From positions 1,736,001 to 1,800,000 of the forward strand of contig NZ_CP119423.1 of assembly GCF_029223585.1 (NCBI RefSeq): a stretch of 64,000 nt of DNA. Reading direction: 5' to 3'. Source of the stretch: Photobacterium sp. DA100 (lineage in GTDB: Bacteria > Pseudomonadota > Gammaproteobacteria > Enterobacterales > Vibrionaceae). The notes under the pieces were generated by a model, which saw nothing but the letters and a program-made list of their open reading frames with translations, searched no databases and was not told where the DNA came from. Both the position numbers and the translations under genes were made by a program. This document shows, one piece after another, positions 29,295 to 38,295 of this stretch; positions within the stretch are counted from its first letter, which is position 1, and each line of letters opens with the position of its first letter.

Positions 29295-29615
29295 GTTTGA
29301 ATTATGGTTAATATCATAAATTGGCCATCTGATTTCTTGAAGTGAAAAGATATAAACCTGCAGTTTCCATAATGGAAAACAAGTGCATTTTTTTAATGTT
29401 TTTTAAACCATAGTAGTTAGAAAAGTAAATTATATATTAGCTAGTTAGGAGATATTTACTGTTGTTTTTTCGAGTTTTTTTGTGGTTTGAAAGTTGCCGT
29501 TTTGTCAATTCTTTGACTAAAACTTGATATAACAAGGAGGCGTTAAAGCGAACTTGTTATAAGTTGCAATGCAGGAGGCACGAGCGACCTTGGTTTGCCT
29601 GAGCAGGAATTCGTG
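29295..29615. other. AT-rich divergent promoter region of yjjI and the L,D-transpeptidase gene
   Basis: No gene seen. The region is strongly AT-rich. At 29521-29566 there is an inverted pair ATAACAAG (29529-29536) and CTTGTTAT (29553-29560); GGAGG lies directly after the first arm. A convincing FNR box (TTGAT-N4-ATCAA) was looked for and not found. Confidence 0.6.
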
Positions 29616-31298
29616 ATGTTTTGCGTTATTAAAAGAATAAAAACAGCATTAGAAAAGATTATGGCATTAGGTAGCATTTTCTTTGTTACTGCTATATGTG
29701 CACAATCAGTTAAACAGGATGTCAGGCTGGATTATTCTTTAATCGAGCCAGTCAAAATCTACAGTTCTCAGCAAATATGTCCTCAATTCGCAGGCTCAGT
29801 GTGTTTTACTGATCTCACAGAAAAAGTTTATGCAAACAATGGTTTTCTTCCGCTGTGGGAAGATAATGCGCTACGGCAAGGGTTATATACTAAACTCACT
29901 ATCCTCCGGTTATCAGGCCTTTTTATAGGTATTAATCAACGTATAGCAGAGCTGAAGGCCTTAGAGGCAAATCAAGATAAGAGGGGATTTGATATCCTTG
30001 CGACCGATAGTTATTGGGTTGTCAAAGCTGTGGAGCAATTGATTGAGGATAATCCGACATTGTTGTTTCGTCATAAAGAGGTGCCACCACTAGGTCACAA
30101 TCAAGTGGTCGACTACACCTCTGAGTATGGTTTTTTTGAGTTGGAGCAAACTCGATTTTTAAACCGACTCTATGCAGATTTGGCTCTGCCTAGATTGTCT
30201 CAAACCGCCATTCGTCTGGCACAGTCTTTTTTTGATTTAGCATCACACGAATACCAGCCAATAAAACGGGGCTTAATTAAACAGGGGCAAGTCATTCCCA
30301 ACGGGCATGCACTGTTAGAAGTGCTTAACACCTATGGCGATATTAATATAGATGATTACCTGATTGCTCGGGAGCAATACTCGATCATAAACACAGGTGC
30401 TGTTAACCAAGCTATTCGGCGTTTTCAGTTACGGAACGGCCTTGAGGATGATGGAATCATTGGTTCTGCAACGTCACAGCAGGTTGCTTTGCCTTATCAA
30501 GAGGTGGCACGCCTAATAGCACTTAACCACTACCGCAGCCAGTTGGGTGCGACTGGCAATGAGCGGCCGATTATACGGGTGAACATTCCTGATTACCGGT
30601 TGCAAATAACCCATCAGCAAGAAGTTGTTTTTGAGTCCAGAGTCATCGTAGGACGAACAGCCCGGCCAACGAACCTGTTTTCATCGTCGATGAATATCAT
30701 GGTGGTCAACCCGTACTGGAATGTTCCAGAAACGATCAAGACCAAAGATGTGATCCCGGGAATGAAGGCTTCATCAGATTACTTACAACAAACGAACCTG
30801 AAAATGATCCGTAGCTGGGATGATCGGACTGAAATTTCTCCCGAGATGGTGGAATGGAGCAATGTTGATCCCAATACCTTCCCGTATGAGTTTATGCAGA
30901 GTCCCGGCCGAGGTAATGCTCTTGGCAATGTAAAATTTCTCATGCCCAATGATTTCTCCGTCTACCTGCATGACACGCCATCCAGAAGTTTATTCAACAA
31001 AGCCAGGCGTAACCTGAGCTCGGGCTGTGTTCGGGTCGAGAAGGCTGCGGAGCTGGCTGAGTATGTCTTGGATTACCAGCAGCGGCCAAGCTGGCGTAAC
31101 TACCAGCAACTGGTCAGTGACGGCAGAACCAATACTATCACGCTGCCGCGTAAGATTGATGTCGATGTGACGTATGTGACTGCCTGGGTTGATGAAAATA
31201 ACCAACTACAGTTGCGGGAAGACATCTATGGTTACGACAGACCAATTAAGAGACCGGTTAAACTGCAATATTCAACAGTGAAAAACTATAGGCAATAG
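29616..31298 (+). CDS. L,D-transpeptidase of the YcbB/LdtD type
   Basis: A 560-residue exported enzyme. It begins with a basic stretch and a hydrophobic signal segment ending near CAQS (about residues 15-30). A peptidoglycan-binding domain is at about 262-292 (VNQAIRRFQLRNGLEDDGIIG). The YkuD catalytic domain is at about 320-500, with HDTPSRSLF and the SSGCVRV cysteine near residue 472. It should form 3-3 peptidoglycan cross-links or attach lipoproteins in the periplasm. The ATG at 29616 has AGGA eight bases upstream; an upstream TTG is less likely. The size and order fit YcbB. Confidence 0.88.
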   Translation: MFCVIKRIKTALEKIMALGSIFFVTAICAQSVKQDVRLDYSLIEPVKIYSSQQICPQFAGSVCFTDLTEKVYANNGFLPLWEDNALRQGLYTKLTILRLSGLFIGINQRIAELKALEANQDKRGFDILATDSYWVVKAVEQLIEDNPTLLFRHKEVPPLGHNQVVDYTSEYGFFELEQTRFLNRLYADLALPRLSQTAIRLAQSFFDLASHEYQPIKRGLIKQGQVIPNGHALLEVLNTYGDINIDDYLIAREQYSIINTGAVNQAIRRFQLRNGLEDDGIIGSATSQQVALPYQEVARLIALNHYRSQLGATGNERPIIRVNIPDYRLQITHQQEVVFESRVIVGRTARPTNLFSSSMNIMVVNPYWNVPETIKTKDVIPGMKASSDYLQQTNLKMIRSWDDRTEISPEMVEWSNVDPNTFPYEFMQSPGRGNALGNVKFLMPNDFSVYLHDTPSRSLFNKARRNLSSGCVRVEKAAELAEYVLDYQQRPSWRNYQQLVSDGRTNTITLPRKIDVDVTYVTAWVDENNQLQLREDIYGYDRPIKRPVKLQYSTVKNYRQ

Positions 31299-31469
31299 AG
31301 TCGCTAAAACTTGAGCTTGGCTGACAAAGTTGCACTCTATGGCGGTATATGGCGATCAGTTTGGTATACTTTCTCGTTTAAATTTACCCAGTGAGCTCAG
31401 GCTACCGCTTAAACCGTAGCTGTTAGCACCAGGATGGGTTATTCGAAGTAAAAATAGGAACTATAATAA

Positions 31470-33002
31470 ATGCCTCTGCTGCAACGCATTAGCTTAACCA
31501 TATTCTTAGTCACTATTCTTAATGGATGTGCGTCACTCTCTGATGAGGTAAAGCACCAGGTTGGGCCACCGGTCTCGCGGTCAACCAGCACATTATCATC
31601 GCTGACTGATACCTATCGACCGCAAAGTCCTAAGCAAGGCACGAGTGCCGTTGTGTTGCAAGAGTCCGGCTGGGATGCGCTGGCCCAGCGGCTAGCGCTA
31701 ATCGAAACCGCTGAGCAAAGCATCGATATCCAGTATTACATTTGGAACTCAGATGCGTCGGGTAAATACCTGGCGACCAGGTTGATAGCCGCCGCGAACC
31801 GCGGGGTGAAAGTGCGTGTCATGCTTGATGATATCAACCTCAACGAGCGAGAAGATCTGCTAACAGCGCTCGATTCTCACCCTTTTATCGAAATACGTGT
31901 CTTTAACCCTATTCCCACCCGCCGTGGTGTTGCAAAGTGGCTCAATGTGTTGGGGGATTTCTCCCGCCTGAATCGCCGCATGCACAACAAGTCCTTCACC
32001 GTCGATGGGGCTATGTCGGTTGTCGGAGGGCGTAATATCGGTGATGAATATTTTGATCTTTCCGATGATATTAATTTCCGTGACCGTGATGTATTGGTTA
32101 TGGGGCCAGTGGTTAATGATATCCAAACTAGTTTTGTCGACTATTGGGATAGCCGTTGGTCTTATCCTGTCAGCATGCTGGGTGGGGAAGCAACAATTGA
32201 ACTGGCGGATTTAGATAAAGTCTATGCGCCGCGCTATAAGCATTACCCGGTATTGCCTGAAGGAAAAGAGGTCGCTTATCGTTTTCTGCAAGAGTTAATG
32301 AGCGAGATGACTTGGGTCAACGCGCGTTATGTGGCCGACCAGCCTGTTCCGGATGATGTTGACAATACCGATGCACCCAAAAAGACAGCCAGAGTTTTGT
32401 CGGACTTAGCACTGCAGTCTGAGCAAGAAATCATCGTGGAGTCGGCATATCTGGTTTTCGATGATCGCCAGTTGGCTGGTCTTGAGGATCTAACGAGTGA
32501 AGGTGTTGTCGTAAAGGCATTGACTAACTCTATGGTCTCGAACGATCTCATCACCAATCATTCAGGCTATGCGGGGCGCCGTCAGGACATGCTAGAGAAT
32601 GGCATGCAGTTGTTTGAGTTAAAACCGGAAACCAGTCTATGTGAGGAGTCTACTAAAGATGCTTCTAAATGTGCGCCCTCAACCCCTTATGGCCTGCATT
32701 CTAAGTCCGTAGTATTTGACCGGCAAATCGCTGGGATCGGCTCCTTTAACTTTAACTTGCGCTCAACCTATCTCAATACCGAATCTATTCTGGTGATAGA
32801 CAATCAAAGCATCGCCGATTCGCTTGCTGATGACATTGAGGCGGCAATGGAGGACGAGAATAGCTGGCGTCTGAGCTTGGAAGAAGGCAGCGTCCGGTGG
32901 TATTCCGGTTCAGAAAGCTGGGACAGCGAGCCAGATACTGGTCAGTGGGAGCGCATTAAGTCTCGACTGTTACAGTTATTCCCAATAGAAAAGTACTTGT
33001 GA
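31470..33002 (+). CDS. Phospholipase D-type lipoprotein, ClsC-like cardiolipin synthase
   Basis: A 510-residue protein with a lipoprotein signal (LNGC, acylated Cys near residue 19). Two HKD motifs are present: HNKSFTVDG near residue 172 with VVGGRNIGDEYF, and HSKSVVFD near residue 409 with GSFNFNLRS. This is the layout of YmdC/ClsC, which makes cardiolipin from phosphatidylethanolamine and phosphatidylglycerol. ClsC usually acts with YmdB; no ymdB is next to it. The predicted lipid anchor would put the active sites in the periplasm. Confidence 0.85.
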   Translation: MPLLQRISLTIFLVTILNGCASLSDEVKHQVGPPVSRSTSTLSSLTDTYRPQSPKQGTSAVVLQESGWDALAQRLALIETAEQSIDIQYYIWNSDASGKYLATRLIAAANRGVKVRVMLDDINLNEREDLLTALDSHPFIEIRVFNPIPTRRGVAKWLNVLGDFSRLNRRMHNKSFTVDGAMSVVGGRNIGDEYFDLSDDINFRDRDVLVMGPVVNDIQTSFVDYWDSRWSYPVSMLGGEATIELADLDKVYAPRYKHYPVLPEGKEVAYRFLQELMSEMTWVNARYVADQPVPDDVDNTDAPKKTARVLSDLALQSEQEIIVESAYLVFDDRQLAGLEDLTSEGVVVKALTNSMVSNDLITNHSGYAGRRQDMLENGMQLFELKPETSLCEESTKDASKCAPSTPYGLHSKSVVFDRQIAGIGSFNFNLRSTYLNTESILVIDNQSIADSLADDIEAAMEDENSWRLSLEEGSVRWYSGSESWDSEPDTGQWERIKSRLLQLFPIEKYL

Positions 33003-33067
33003 GTTGAACAGCGAGGGTTCAGGCTATGATGGTAAAACTAGACTCAGTAAAAATAATAGGAATAACA

Positions 33068-33499
33068 ATGAAAAAGACACTTCTTACCGCAGCATTATTG
33101 TTTTCAGCCCCTCATGTTATGGCAAGCGGGAACGCTGACATGTTCCCTGAAATGCCGGGCTTCACCAAGCATGTGATCCAGCTTGATGAGGTTGATAACG
33201 AAAGCCAAACCCGCCGGGTTCAAATCATCGCTGACAGTGTTATGAAGGTAGATTGCAACATCAAAGCACTGCCGATGGACTTTGAGCGACGCTCGCTGGA
33301 AGGGTGGGGATACTCATACTATGTGATGAAAAAACAAACGAACTATGCCAGTACAATGATGGCTTGCGAGAAAGAAGCCACTGATACCAACCTGCAGTTC
33401 CACAGTGATCTGCTGCGCTATAACTCAAAGCTTCCTTTGGTTATTTATGCCGAGGATGATGTTGACGTTGACTACTCTGTGTGGGCGCCAATGCAGTAA
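33068..33499 (+). CDS. eco: Ecotin, periplasmic serine-protease inhibitor
   Basis: A 143-residue protein with a signal peptide of about 19 residues (MKKTLLTAALLF, cleavage near VMA-S). Ecotin hallmarks are KHVIQLDEV, VDCNI, LEGWGYSYYV, the reactive loop STMMAC with Met at P1, LLRYNSKLPLVIY and VDVDYSVW. The two Cys (in VDCN and MMAC) match the disulfide that braces the loop. Ecotin dimers inhibit trypsin-like and elastase-like proteases. The ATG at 33068 has TAGGA upstream; upstream Met codons precede the signal peptide and are unlikely starts. It follows the lipoprotein gene by 66 bp. Confidence 0.93.
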   Translation: MKKTLLTAALLFSAPHVMASGNADMFPEMPGFTKHVIQLDEVDNESQTRRVQIIADSVMKVDCNIKALPMDFERRSLEGWGYSYYVMKKQTNYASTMMACEKEATDTNLQFHSDLLRYNSKLPLVIYAEDDVDVDYSVWAPMQ

Positions 33500-33519
33500 C
33501 CTCTTTTTCCTTCCTTCGA

Positions 33520-33550
33520 CACCAATGCCTTTTGGGCATTGGTGTTTTTG
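33520..33550 (+). terminator. Terminator after ecotin gene
   Basis: A 10-bp perfect stem CACCAATGCC with GGCATTGGTG, loop TTTTG, followed by TTTTT. Confidence 0.93.
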
Positions 33551-34086
33551 TCACTTTCAATACAACCTTTGAACCCATGGTTTCCTATTCTAGGTATTGG
33601 AACTCAAGGAGGTTGTTATAGCTTACCAATCGTTTGACTTGCCAGCTCAACTCACTGATTTTGATATCGATATTGCAACGCTGTTTCTGACCAAATTTTG
33701 ATTGGTAGGCCAGATCGCCATTTTCCACTTCCTTTTTCCGCACTTAACGTAGAATTTTTCACCTCACCCTTATTTGATTTAGACAGCAAGCTCACTCTTG
33801 TCTTGAGCGAGCGAGGTGAAACTGACCTTGAAGATACAAAGCGAATCGGTAACCGGGCGACGGTTTGTGATCACCACCGAAGTTAAATCCAGTCATACAA
33901 CTCAAGCAGTAGTCTTCAGGGAACTCGGGAAACACGGTTAATGGGGCTTGTTCTTATCGGTTGATTTTGAAGAGAATCTTACTGCCTTGTACTGAGAGTT
34001 TTATTTTTTTGGCGCGAATTGATAAAAAACTCTCACGGAGGAGAAGTAATTTAGTGGCATAGCCGAAAACGAAGAGGAGCTGTGCT
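33551..34086. other. Long intergenic region with no supported gene
   Basis: About 540 bases without a convincing coding frame. A 62-codon frame at 33698-33886 has no ribosome site and no recognisable motif. A short 34-codon frame (33594-33698) starting with TTG is likewise unsupported. The region may hold a decayed gene. At 33993-34035 there is a hairpin with a 10-bp perfect stem (TGAGAGTTTT with AAAACTCTCA); it lies in the leader of the decarboxylase gene and has its T run in the loop rather than after the stem. Confidence 0.5.
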
Positions 34087-35568
34087 ATGTCTCACCAGTT
34101 TAATCAATACCGTCAATTACTTAACCAATCATTTGATCATGCAGTGGCCTACCTTGAGTCATTACCAGAGCGTCCGGTTGATAAGCATGTGACATCTGAT
34201 GCATTGCGACAGGCTATCGGCGGTGAGCTACCACAAGCGCCGAGTTGTCCTGATACTGTTCTAAACCAGCTAGCTGTGAATGTGGAACAAGGTCTGATTG
34301 GCTCTGGTGGCCCAAGGTTCTTTGGCTATGCCATTGGCAGTGCTTTCCCTGTGTCTATGGCCGCGGATTGGCTGGTCAGTGCGTGGGATCAGAATGTGCC
34401 TTATTACGTTTCAAGCCCATCGATGGCCATTGTCGAAGAAACCGCAGCGGAGTGGGTGCTGGAGCTGCTCGGCTTATCTGAACGCGCAGGCCTTGGTTTT
34501 ACTTCTGGCGCGCAGGAAGCAATCTATACTGCATTGATCACCGCACGTAATACCTTGTTGCAGCGCGCTGGCTGGGATGTCGCCAAGCAAGGTCTGTACG
34601 GTGCGCCACGTATTAATGTTGTCGTGAGCGATCAAATTCACTCTACCATTAAGCGTGCTCTGTCGATGATCGGCATTGGCCTTGAAGATATCCATACTAT
34701 TCCGACTGACGATAACCTCCGGATCATTGAGGATCATATCCCAGAAGTCCTGTCTCGTTGCGAAGGGCCAACGCTTGTTTGTGCGCAAGCCGGATGTATC
34801 GACTCTGGTGCCTTCGACCCGTTTGATGCACTGGCTGATGCTGTTGAGAGTCATCCAAATGCATGGCTGCATGTGGACGGTGCTATTGGGCTGTGGGCGG
34901 CAGTAAGTGACAAGCAGAAATACCTGGTTAAGGGTATTGAGCGAGTAGACTCCATCGATACCGACGGTCACAAGTGGTTCAACATGCCTTATGACTGCGG
35001 TCTGGTCATTGTAAAGGATGCATCGGCGTTGGCCTGTGCCATGGGCGGCAGCAACATGGGGGACTACCTCAATGACGCGATGGCCAAACCGGATCGCAAT
35101 GCGATCAACTTTGGTATTTCCGCTTCTCGTCGTGCCCGCGGGGTACCGGTGTATGCGGCAATTAAAGCACTGGGTAAATCAGGCATTGAACAACATCTTG
35201 ATAATTGCTGTGAGCTTGCCCAGCGCATGGCCGATAAGTTACGTGCCGTCGAGGGGATCACCATTCTGAATGATGTGGTCTCTAACCGCTTCTCAGCCCA
35301 ATTCGGAACGGGCAACGACGAACAGCGCAACCAGCTCACCGAGCGCGTGGTACACCGCTTGCAGCAGGAAGGTTTCTGTTATCCGTCCACATCTGGCTAC
35401 AAAGGGCTGAAGACCATGTTGTTCTCGGTGTTGAGCTGCCATACCAACGAGCAGGATATTGACCTTTCGGCAGAGAAAATTATCGCTGCATTCGAGATCG
35501 AACGTGAGCTTGTCAATCAAGCTGGCCAGCCAAAACACGCTGAGGCTGTAGCGCAGGCTGAGTGCTGA
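34087..35568 (+). CDS. Group II pyridoxal-phosphate-dependent decarboxylase
   Basis: A 493-residue PLP enzyme of the glutamate/aromatic-amino-acid decarboxylase superfamily. SPSMAIVEETAAEWVLELLGL is the family N-terminal motif and TSGAQEAIYTALITAR the phosphate-contact region. The PLP Lys is in TDGHKWFNMPYDCG near residue 297, preceded by HVDGAIG with the pyridine-contacting Asp. Substrate cannot be read with confidence: cyclic aminotransferase-like annotations and tyrosine/DOPA-type activity are possible. AGAGGAG precedes the ATG. The amidohydrolase gene follows after 48 bp, so the two probably share a transcript. Confidence 0.85.
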   Translation: MSHQFNQYRQLLNQSFDHAVAYLESLPERPVDKHVTSDALRQAIGGELPQAPSCPDTVLNQLAVNVEQGLIGSGGPRFFGYAIGSAFPVSMAADWLVSAWDQNVPYYVSSPSMAIVEETAAEWVLELLGLSERAGLGFTSGAQEAIYTALITARNTLLQRAGWDVAKQGLYGAPRINVVVSDQIHSTIKRALSMIGIGLEDIHTIPTDDNLRIIEDHIPEVLSRCEGPTLVCAQAGCIDSGAFDPFDALADAVESHPNAWLHVDGAIGLWAAVSDKQKYLVKGIERVDSIDTDGHKWFNMPYDCGLVIVKDASALACAMGGSNMGDYLNDAMAKPDRNAINFGISASRRARGVPVYAAIKALGKSGIEQHLDNCCELAQRMADKLRAVEGITILNDVVSNRFSAQFGTGNDEQRNQLTERVVHRLQQEGFCYPSTSGYKGLKTMLFSVLSCHTNEQDIDLSAEKIIAAFEIERELVNQAGQPKHAEAVAQAEC

Positions 35569-35616
35569 ATAGCACTTCTGAGTTGTGGTTTTTAATCGAC
35601 TGTGATGGGAAAAGAA

Positions 35617-36888
35617 ATGAAAGTATTAGTTAAAAATGCCGCCTTGTTTGATGGCGAAAACGAAGCGCTACGCCATGATTGTAGTTTGCTGGTGGAAGAT
35701 GGGGTGATCACTAAGATTTACCAGTACGAGGCTGTGCTCGAAGATGTTGATCAAACCATAGATGCCGCAGGCTACACGGTGATCCCGGGCCTTATTGATG
35801 CCCATACCCATATTGCACTGTCTGATAGCTTCGACAAGATTGATCTGATGACGCAGGAAGAAGTAGCTGTCCGTTCGACAGTGATTGCCAAGGAGATGCT
35901 GGAGCGCGGCTTTACCTCGGTGCGTGATGTTGGCAGTAACTGTTATGGCCTTAAGCAAAGCATCGACAATGGCTTCGTGCCGGGGCCAAGGATTTACCCG
36001 AGTTATGCGGGGATCTCGCAAACTTGTGGTCATGCGGACTATCGCCAGAACCGTGCGCAGCGTTCAAACTTCAATCGCGGCATCGAAGATTCCAGCTTTA
36101 TGCGCCAGGGGCATCTGATTCTGGCTGATGGTGTGCCAGAGTGCTTGAAGCGCACCCGTGATCAAATATTCAAAGGTGCATCGCAAATCAAGGTCTTCGG
36201 CGGGGGCGGCGCTTCGTCATTGTTCGACCCACTGGATACGATCCAATACACCCGTGATGAACTGCGAGCCATCGTTGAAACCGTGACAAATTACGGGTCG
36301 TATGTCTGTAGTCATATCCATGCCCAGCCGGCAATGAAAATCGCGATTGAGGAAGGGGTGAAGTCGTTGGAGCACGCCACTTTTATGGATGATGAAGTCG
36401 CCAGCATGTGCCTTGACAATGATGTTTGGGTGGTACCGCAATATGCCACGGCTGAGCTGATTGCCAATCGCATGATCCCGCTAGGTAGTGAGATTTTGTA
36501 TCAGAAAACTGAGCGTGTCGGCAAAGGTTTGTTAAAGCAGGCTGAGTTGGTAGATAAATACGGTTTGAAATGTGCCTTTGGTACAGATTTAGTCGGCACA
36601 CCCGAAGTGCATGCCAAGCAGAACATGGAGTTCTCTGCGCGTAAGAAGTATTTCGGCTCGTTCAGAGGTATCAAGCAGGCTACGTCAGACACCGGTGAGT
36701 TGTTGAAAATGTCTGGGCTATTGGATCCTTATCCAGAAGCCAAGTTGGGTGTACTGTGTCCGGGGGCATTTGCCGATATGCTGTTTGTTAAAGGAAATCC
36801 GGTGGCAGACCTCGATATCCTGGCCAACCCCGATAACATCAAGGTGGTCATGAAAGGTGGTGCTGTCTTTAAAGATATTCGCGAGTAG
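35617..36888 (+). CDS. Metal-dependent amidohydrolase, imidazolonepropionase/prolidase-like
   Basis: A 423-residue amidohydrolase-superfamily enzyme. The metal-binding HxH is in GLIDAHTHIALSD near residue 58. A Lys in ASQIKVFGGGG is a candidate carbamylated residue. Later metal ligands are in CSHIHAQ and SLEHATFMDD, and the catalytic Asp is in FGTDLVG. Its closest look is to the Xaa-Pro dipeptidase/atrazine-hydrolase-like group, so it probably cleaves an amide or a cyclic amide. The ATG at 35617 has GGGA six bases upstream. Its pairing with the decarboxylase suggests it handles a precursor or product of the same compound. Confidence 0.83.
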   Translation: MKVLVKNAALFDGENEALRHDCSLLVEDGVITKIYQYEAVLEDVDQTIDAAGYTVIPGLIDAHTHIALSDSFDKIDLMTQEEVAVRSTVIAKEMLERGFTSVRDVGSNCYGLKQSIDNGFVPGPRIYPSYAGISQTCGHADYRQNRAQRSNFNRGIEDSSFMRQGHLILADGVPECLKRTRDQIFKGASQIKVFGGGGASSLFDPLDTIQYTRDELRAIVETVTNYGSYVCSHIHAQPAMKIAIEEGVKSLEHATFMDDEVASMCLDNDVWVVPQYATAELIANRMIPLGSEILYQKTERVGKGLLKQAELVDKYGLKCAFGTDLVGTPEVHAKQNMEFSARKKYFGSFRGIKQATSDTGELLKMSGLLDPYPEAKLGVLCPGAFADMLFVKGNPVADLDILANPDNIKVVMKGGAVFKDIRE

Positions 36889-36922
36889 AAATGCCTCTGA
36901 TTATCTAGCATCTTGATGAAAT

Positions 36923-36957
36923 AAGCCGCTCGAAATAGTTCGAGCGGCTTTATTTTT
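36923..36957 (+). terminator. Terminator after the amidohydrolase gene
   Basis: A 12-bp perfect stem AAGCCGCTCGAA with TTCGAGCGGCTT, loop ATAG, then TATTTTT. It stands between convergent genes and may serve both. Confidence 0.92.
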
Positions 36958-36972
36958 ATGGAAGATAGTCAG

Positions 36973-37920
36973 TTATGACACTTTCAGCTCTCGGGTTTTC
37001 CAGAGCGAGCCGATAATTGCGGCACTGATGGTCAGTACGATCACACCCAAGGAAACCGGTGTCGGGATCGCATAACTGGTTTCCATCAACAGCATCTTGA
37101 TACCGATGAAGCTCAGGATGAACGCCAGTGCCGGCCGCAGGTAGCAGAAGCGGGTCAGCATACCTTCCAGCACGAAATACAGCGAACGCAAGCCAAGCAG
37201 GGCAAAGACGTTGGCTGTCATGACCAGAAACGGCTCTTTGGTTACCGCGAAGATCGCCGGGATCGAGTCCAGAGCAAACATCACATCGGTCAATGCAATG
37301 ACAGCAATGACAATCAACAGCGGAGTGGCAAGCCAACCCATGCTGTCTTTGACAAAGAACTGATGGCCACGATAGTCATCGGTAACACGGAAGCATTTTT
37401 TCACTAAGCGTACTGGTAGCGACTGGGAAAAGTCCTCTTGCTCTTCTTCATCCTCACGCCATAACTTGTAGCCGGTATACAGCAAGAACGCTGCAAAGAC
37501 ATACAAGACCCAGTGGAATTGGGTGAGCAACTCAGCCCCCACGGCAATCATGATTGCACGCAGTATCAGTGCGCCCACTACGCCTAGCATCAGTACCCGC
37601 GGACGAATCGCTTCAGGCACGGCAAATTGGCTGAAAATCAATGCGAAGACAAACAGGTTGTCGACACTCAATGATTTTTCAAGCAAGTAGCCGGTAAGGA
37701 AAGCTGTCGCCGCTTCGCTATTGGTATAGCTACTCTCTGGTGCCATCAAAGGCCAGTATAAATAGATAACCACATTGAAAGCTAAAGCCAACATAACCCA
37801 GAAAACACTCCAGATAGCGGCTTTTTTGATGGTGACTTTGCCACCGCGGGTTTGGTACAAGTCCAGCGCCAACATAAAGATGGTTAGAACAGCGAACCCT
37901 TCATAGCTCAAAAGGCTCAT
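36973..37920 (-). CDS. alx: TerC-family membrane protein Alx
   Basis: A 315-residue integral membrane protein with about nine hydrophobic helices. TerC motifs include LLEKSLSVDNLFVFALIF and ALTDVMFALDSIPAIFAVTKEPF, whose acidic residues within helices are thought to bind metal. An acidic loop (REDEEEQEDF) splits the two halves. In E. coli, Alx is tied to manganese homeostasis and alkaline pH. AAAGGAGT precedes the ATG. A yybP-ykoY-like riboswitch in its leader supports a role in manganese export or homeostasis. Confidence 0.92.
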   Translation of the reverse strand: MSLLSYEGFAVLTIFMLALDLYQTRGGKVTIKKAAIWSVFWVMLALAFNVVIYLYWPLMAPESSYTNSEAATAFLTGYLLEKSLSVDNLFVFALIFSQFAVPEAIRPRVLMLGVVGALILRAIMIAVGAELLTQFHWVLYVFAAFLLYTGYKLWREDEEEQEDFSQSLPVRLVKKCFRVTDDYRGHQFFVKDSMGWLATPLLIVIAVIALTDVMFALDSIPAIFAVTKEPFLVMTANVFALLGLRSLYFVLEGMLTRFCYLRPALAFILSFIGIKMLLMETSYAIPTPVSLGVIVLTISAAIIGSLWKTRELKVS

Positions 37921-37925
37921 AATTT

Positions 37926-37987
37926 ACTCCTTTCACGATCGAGCGCGCGAAAGGGACCGGATCAGGGGGAGACCAGACCTTTCGCGC
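37926..37987 (-). promoter_or_regulatory. Expression-platform hairpin and ribosome site of alx
   Basis: Read on the minus strand, GCGCGAAAGG (37987-37978 region) can pair over 10 bp with CCTTTCGCGC (37954-37945). The second arm's CCTTTC can instead pair with the GAAAGG of the ribosome site just downstream (37930-37935). The two pairings exclude each other, which fits translational control by the upstream riboswitch. Pairings are read by eye, not folded. Confidence 0.55.
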
Positions 37988-38054
37988 ATTAATGTAATGA
38001 GCTACCTCCAAATGCTAAATGGCATATGAAGCTACCCCTGCACGGATGTGCATG

Positions 38055-38178
38055 ATTAATGGCGTTGGTCTCGTCAGGATGGTGTAGGGCTGGTACTACA
38101 AATCCACCCTCGGCTGCCGGAAGTTTGGGACTTCGAGATGACGACAGACGAACAGTTGGTGACTACTCCCCAAAGCAG
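38055..38178 (-). ncRNA. yybP-ykoY (manganese) riboswitch upstream of alx
   Basis: On the minus strand the leader contains TTTGGGGAGTAGTC (plus 38163-38175 region) and, about 100 bases later, CTGACGAGACC (plus 38067-38078). These fit the two conserved ends of the yybP-ykoY aptamer, the PRE element of E. coli alx. Between them are GC-rich stem-like segments. Gene context (a TerC/Alx protein directly downstream) supports the call. Boundaries are approximate. Confidence 0.75.
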
Positions 38179-38295
38179 GCGCATTCTAAAAGCAAATTTC
38201 ATAATGCGCTAGTGGTAATTTACGTCAAAAATAATTTTTTCACACCTAGATTGTCATAATCCTTTCACAGGTGATTGTTAATTTATCGCTATTGT

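Noticed and set aside
29295..29615. FNR box for yjjI
   Set aside because: TTGAT-N4-ATCAA was not found; only partial matches such as TTGATATAACAA.
33698..33886. 62-codon frame in the intergenic region
   Set aside because: No ribosome site, no motif, low-confidence amino-acid composition.
36956..37336. 126-codon minus-strand frame
   Set aside because: It overlaps alx in another frame and its Cys/His-rich product is a shadow of the membrane protein.
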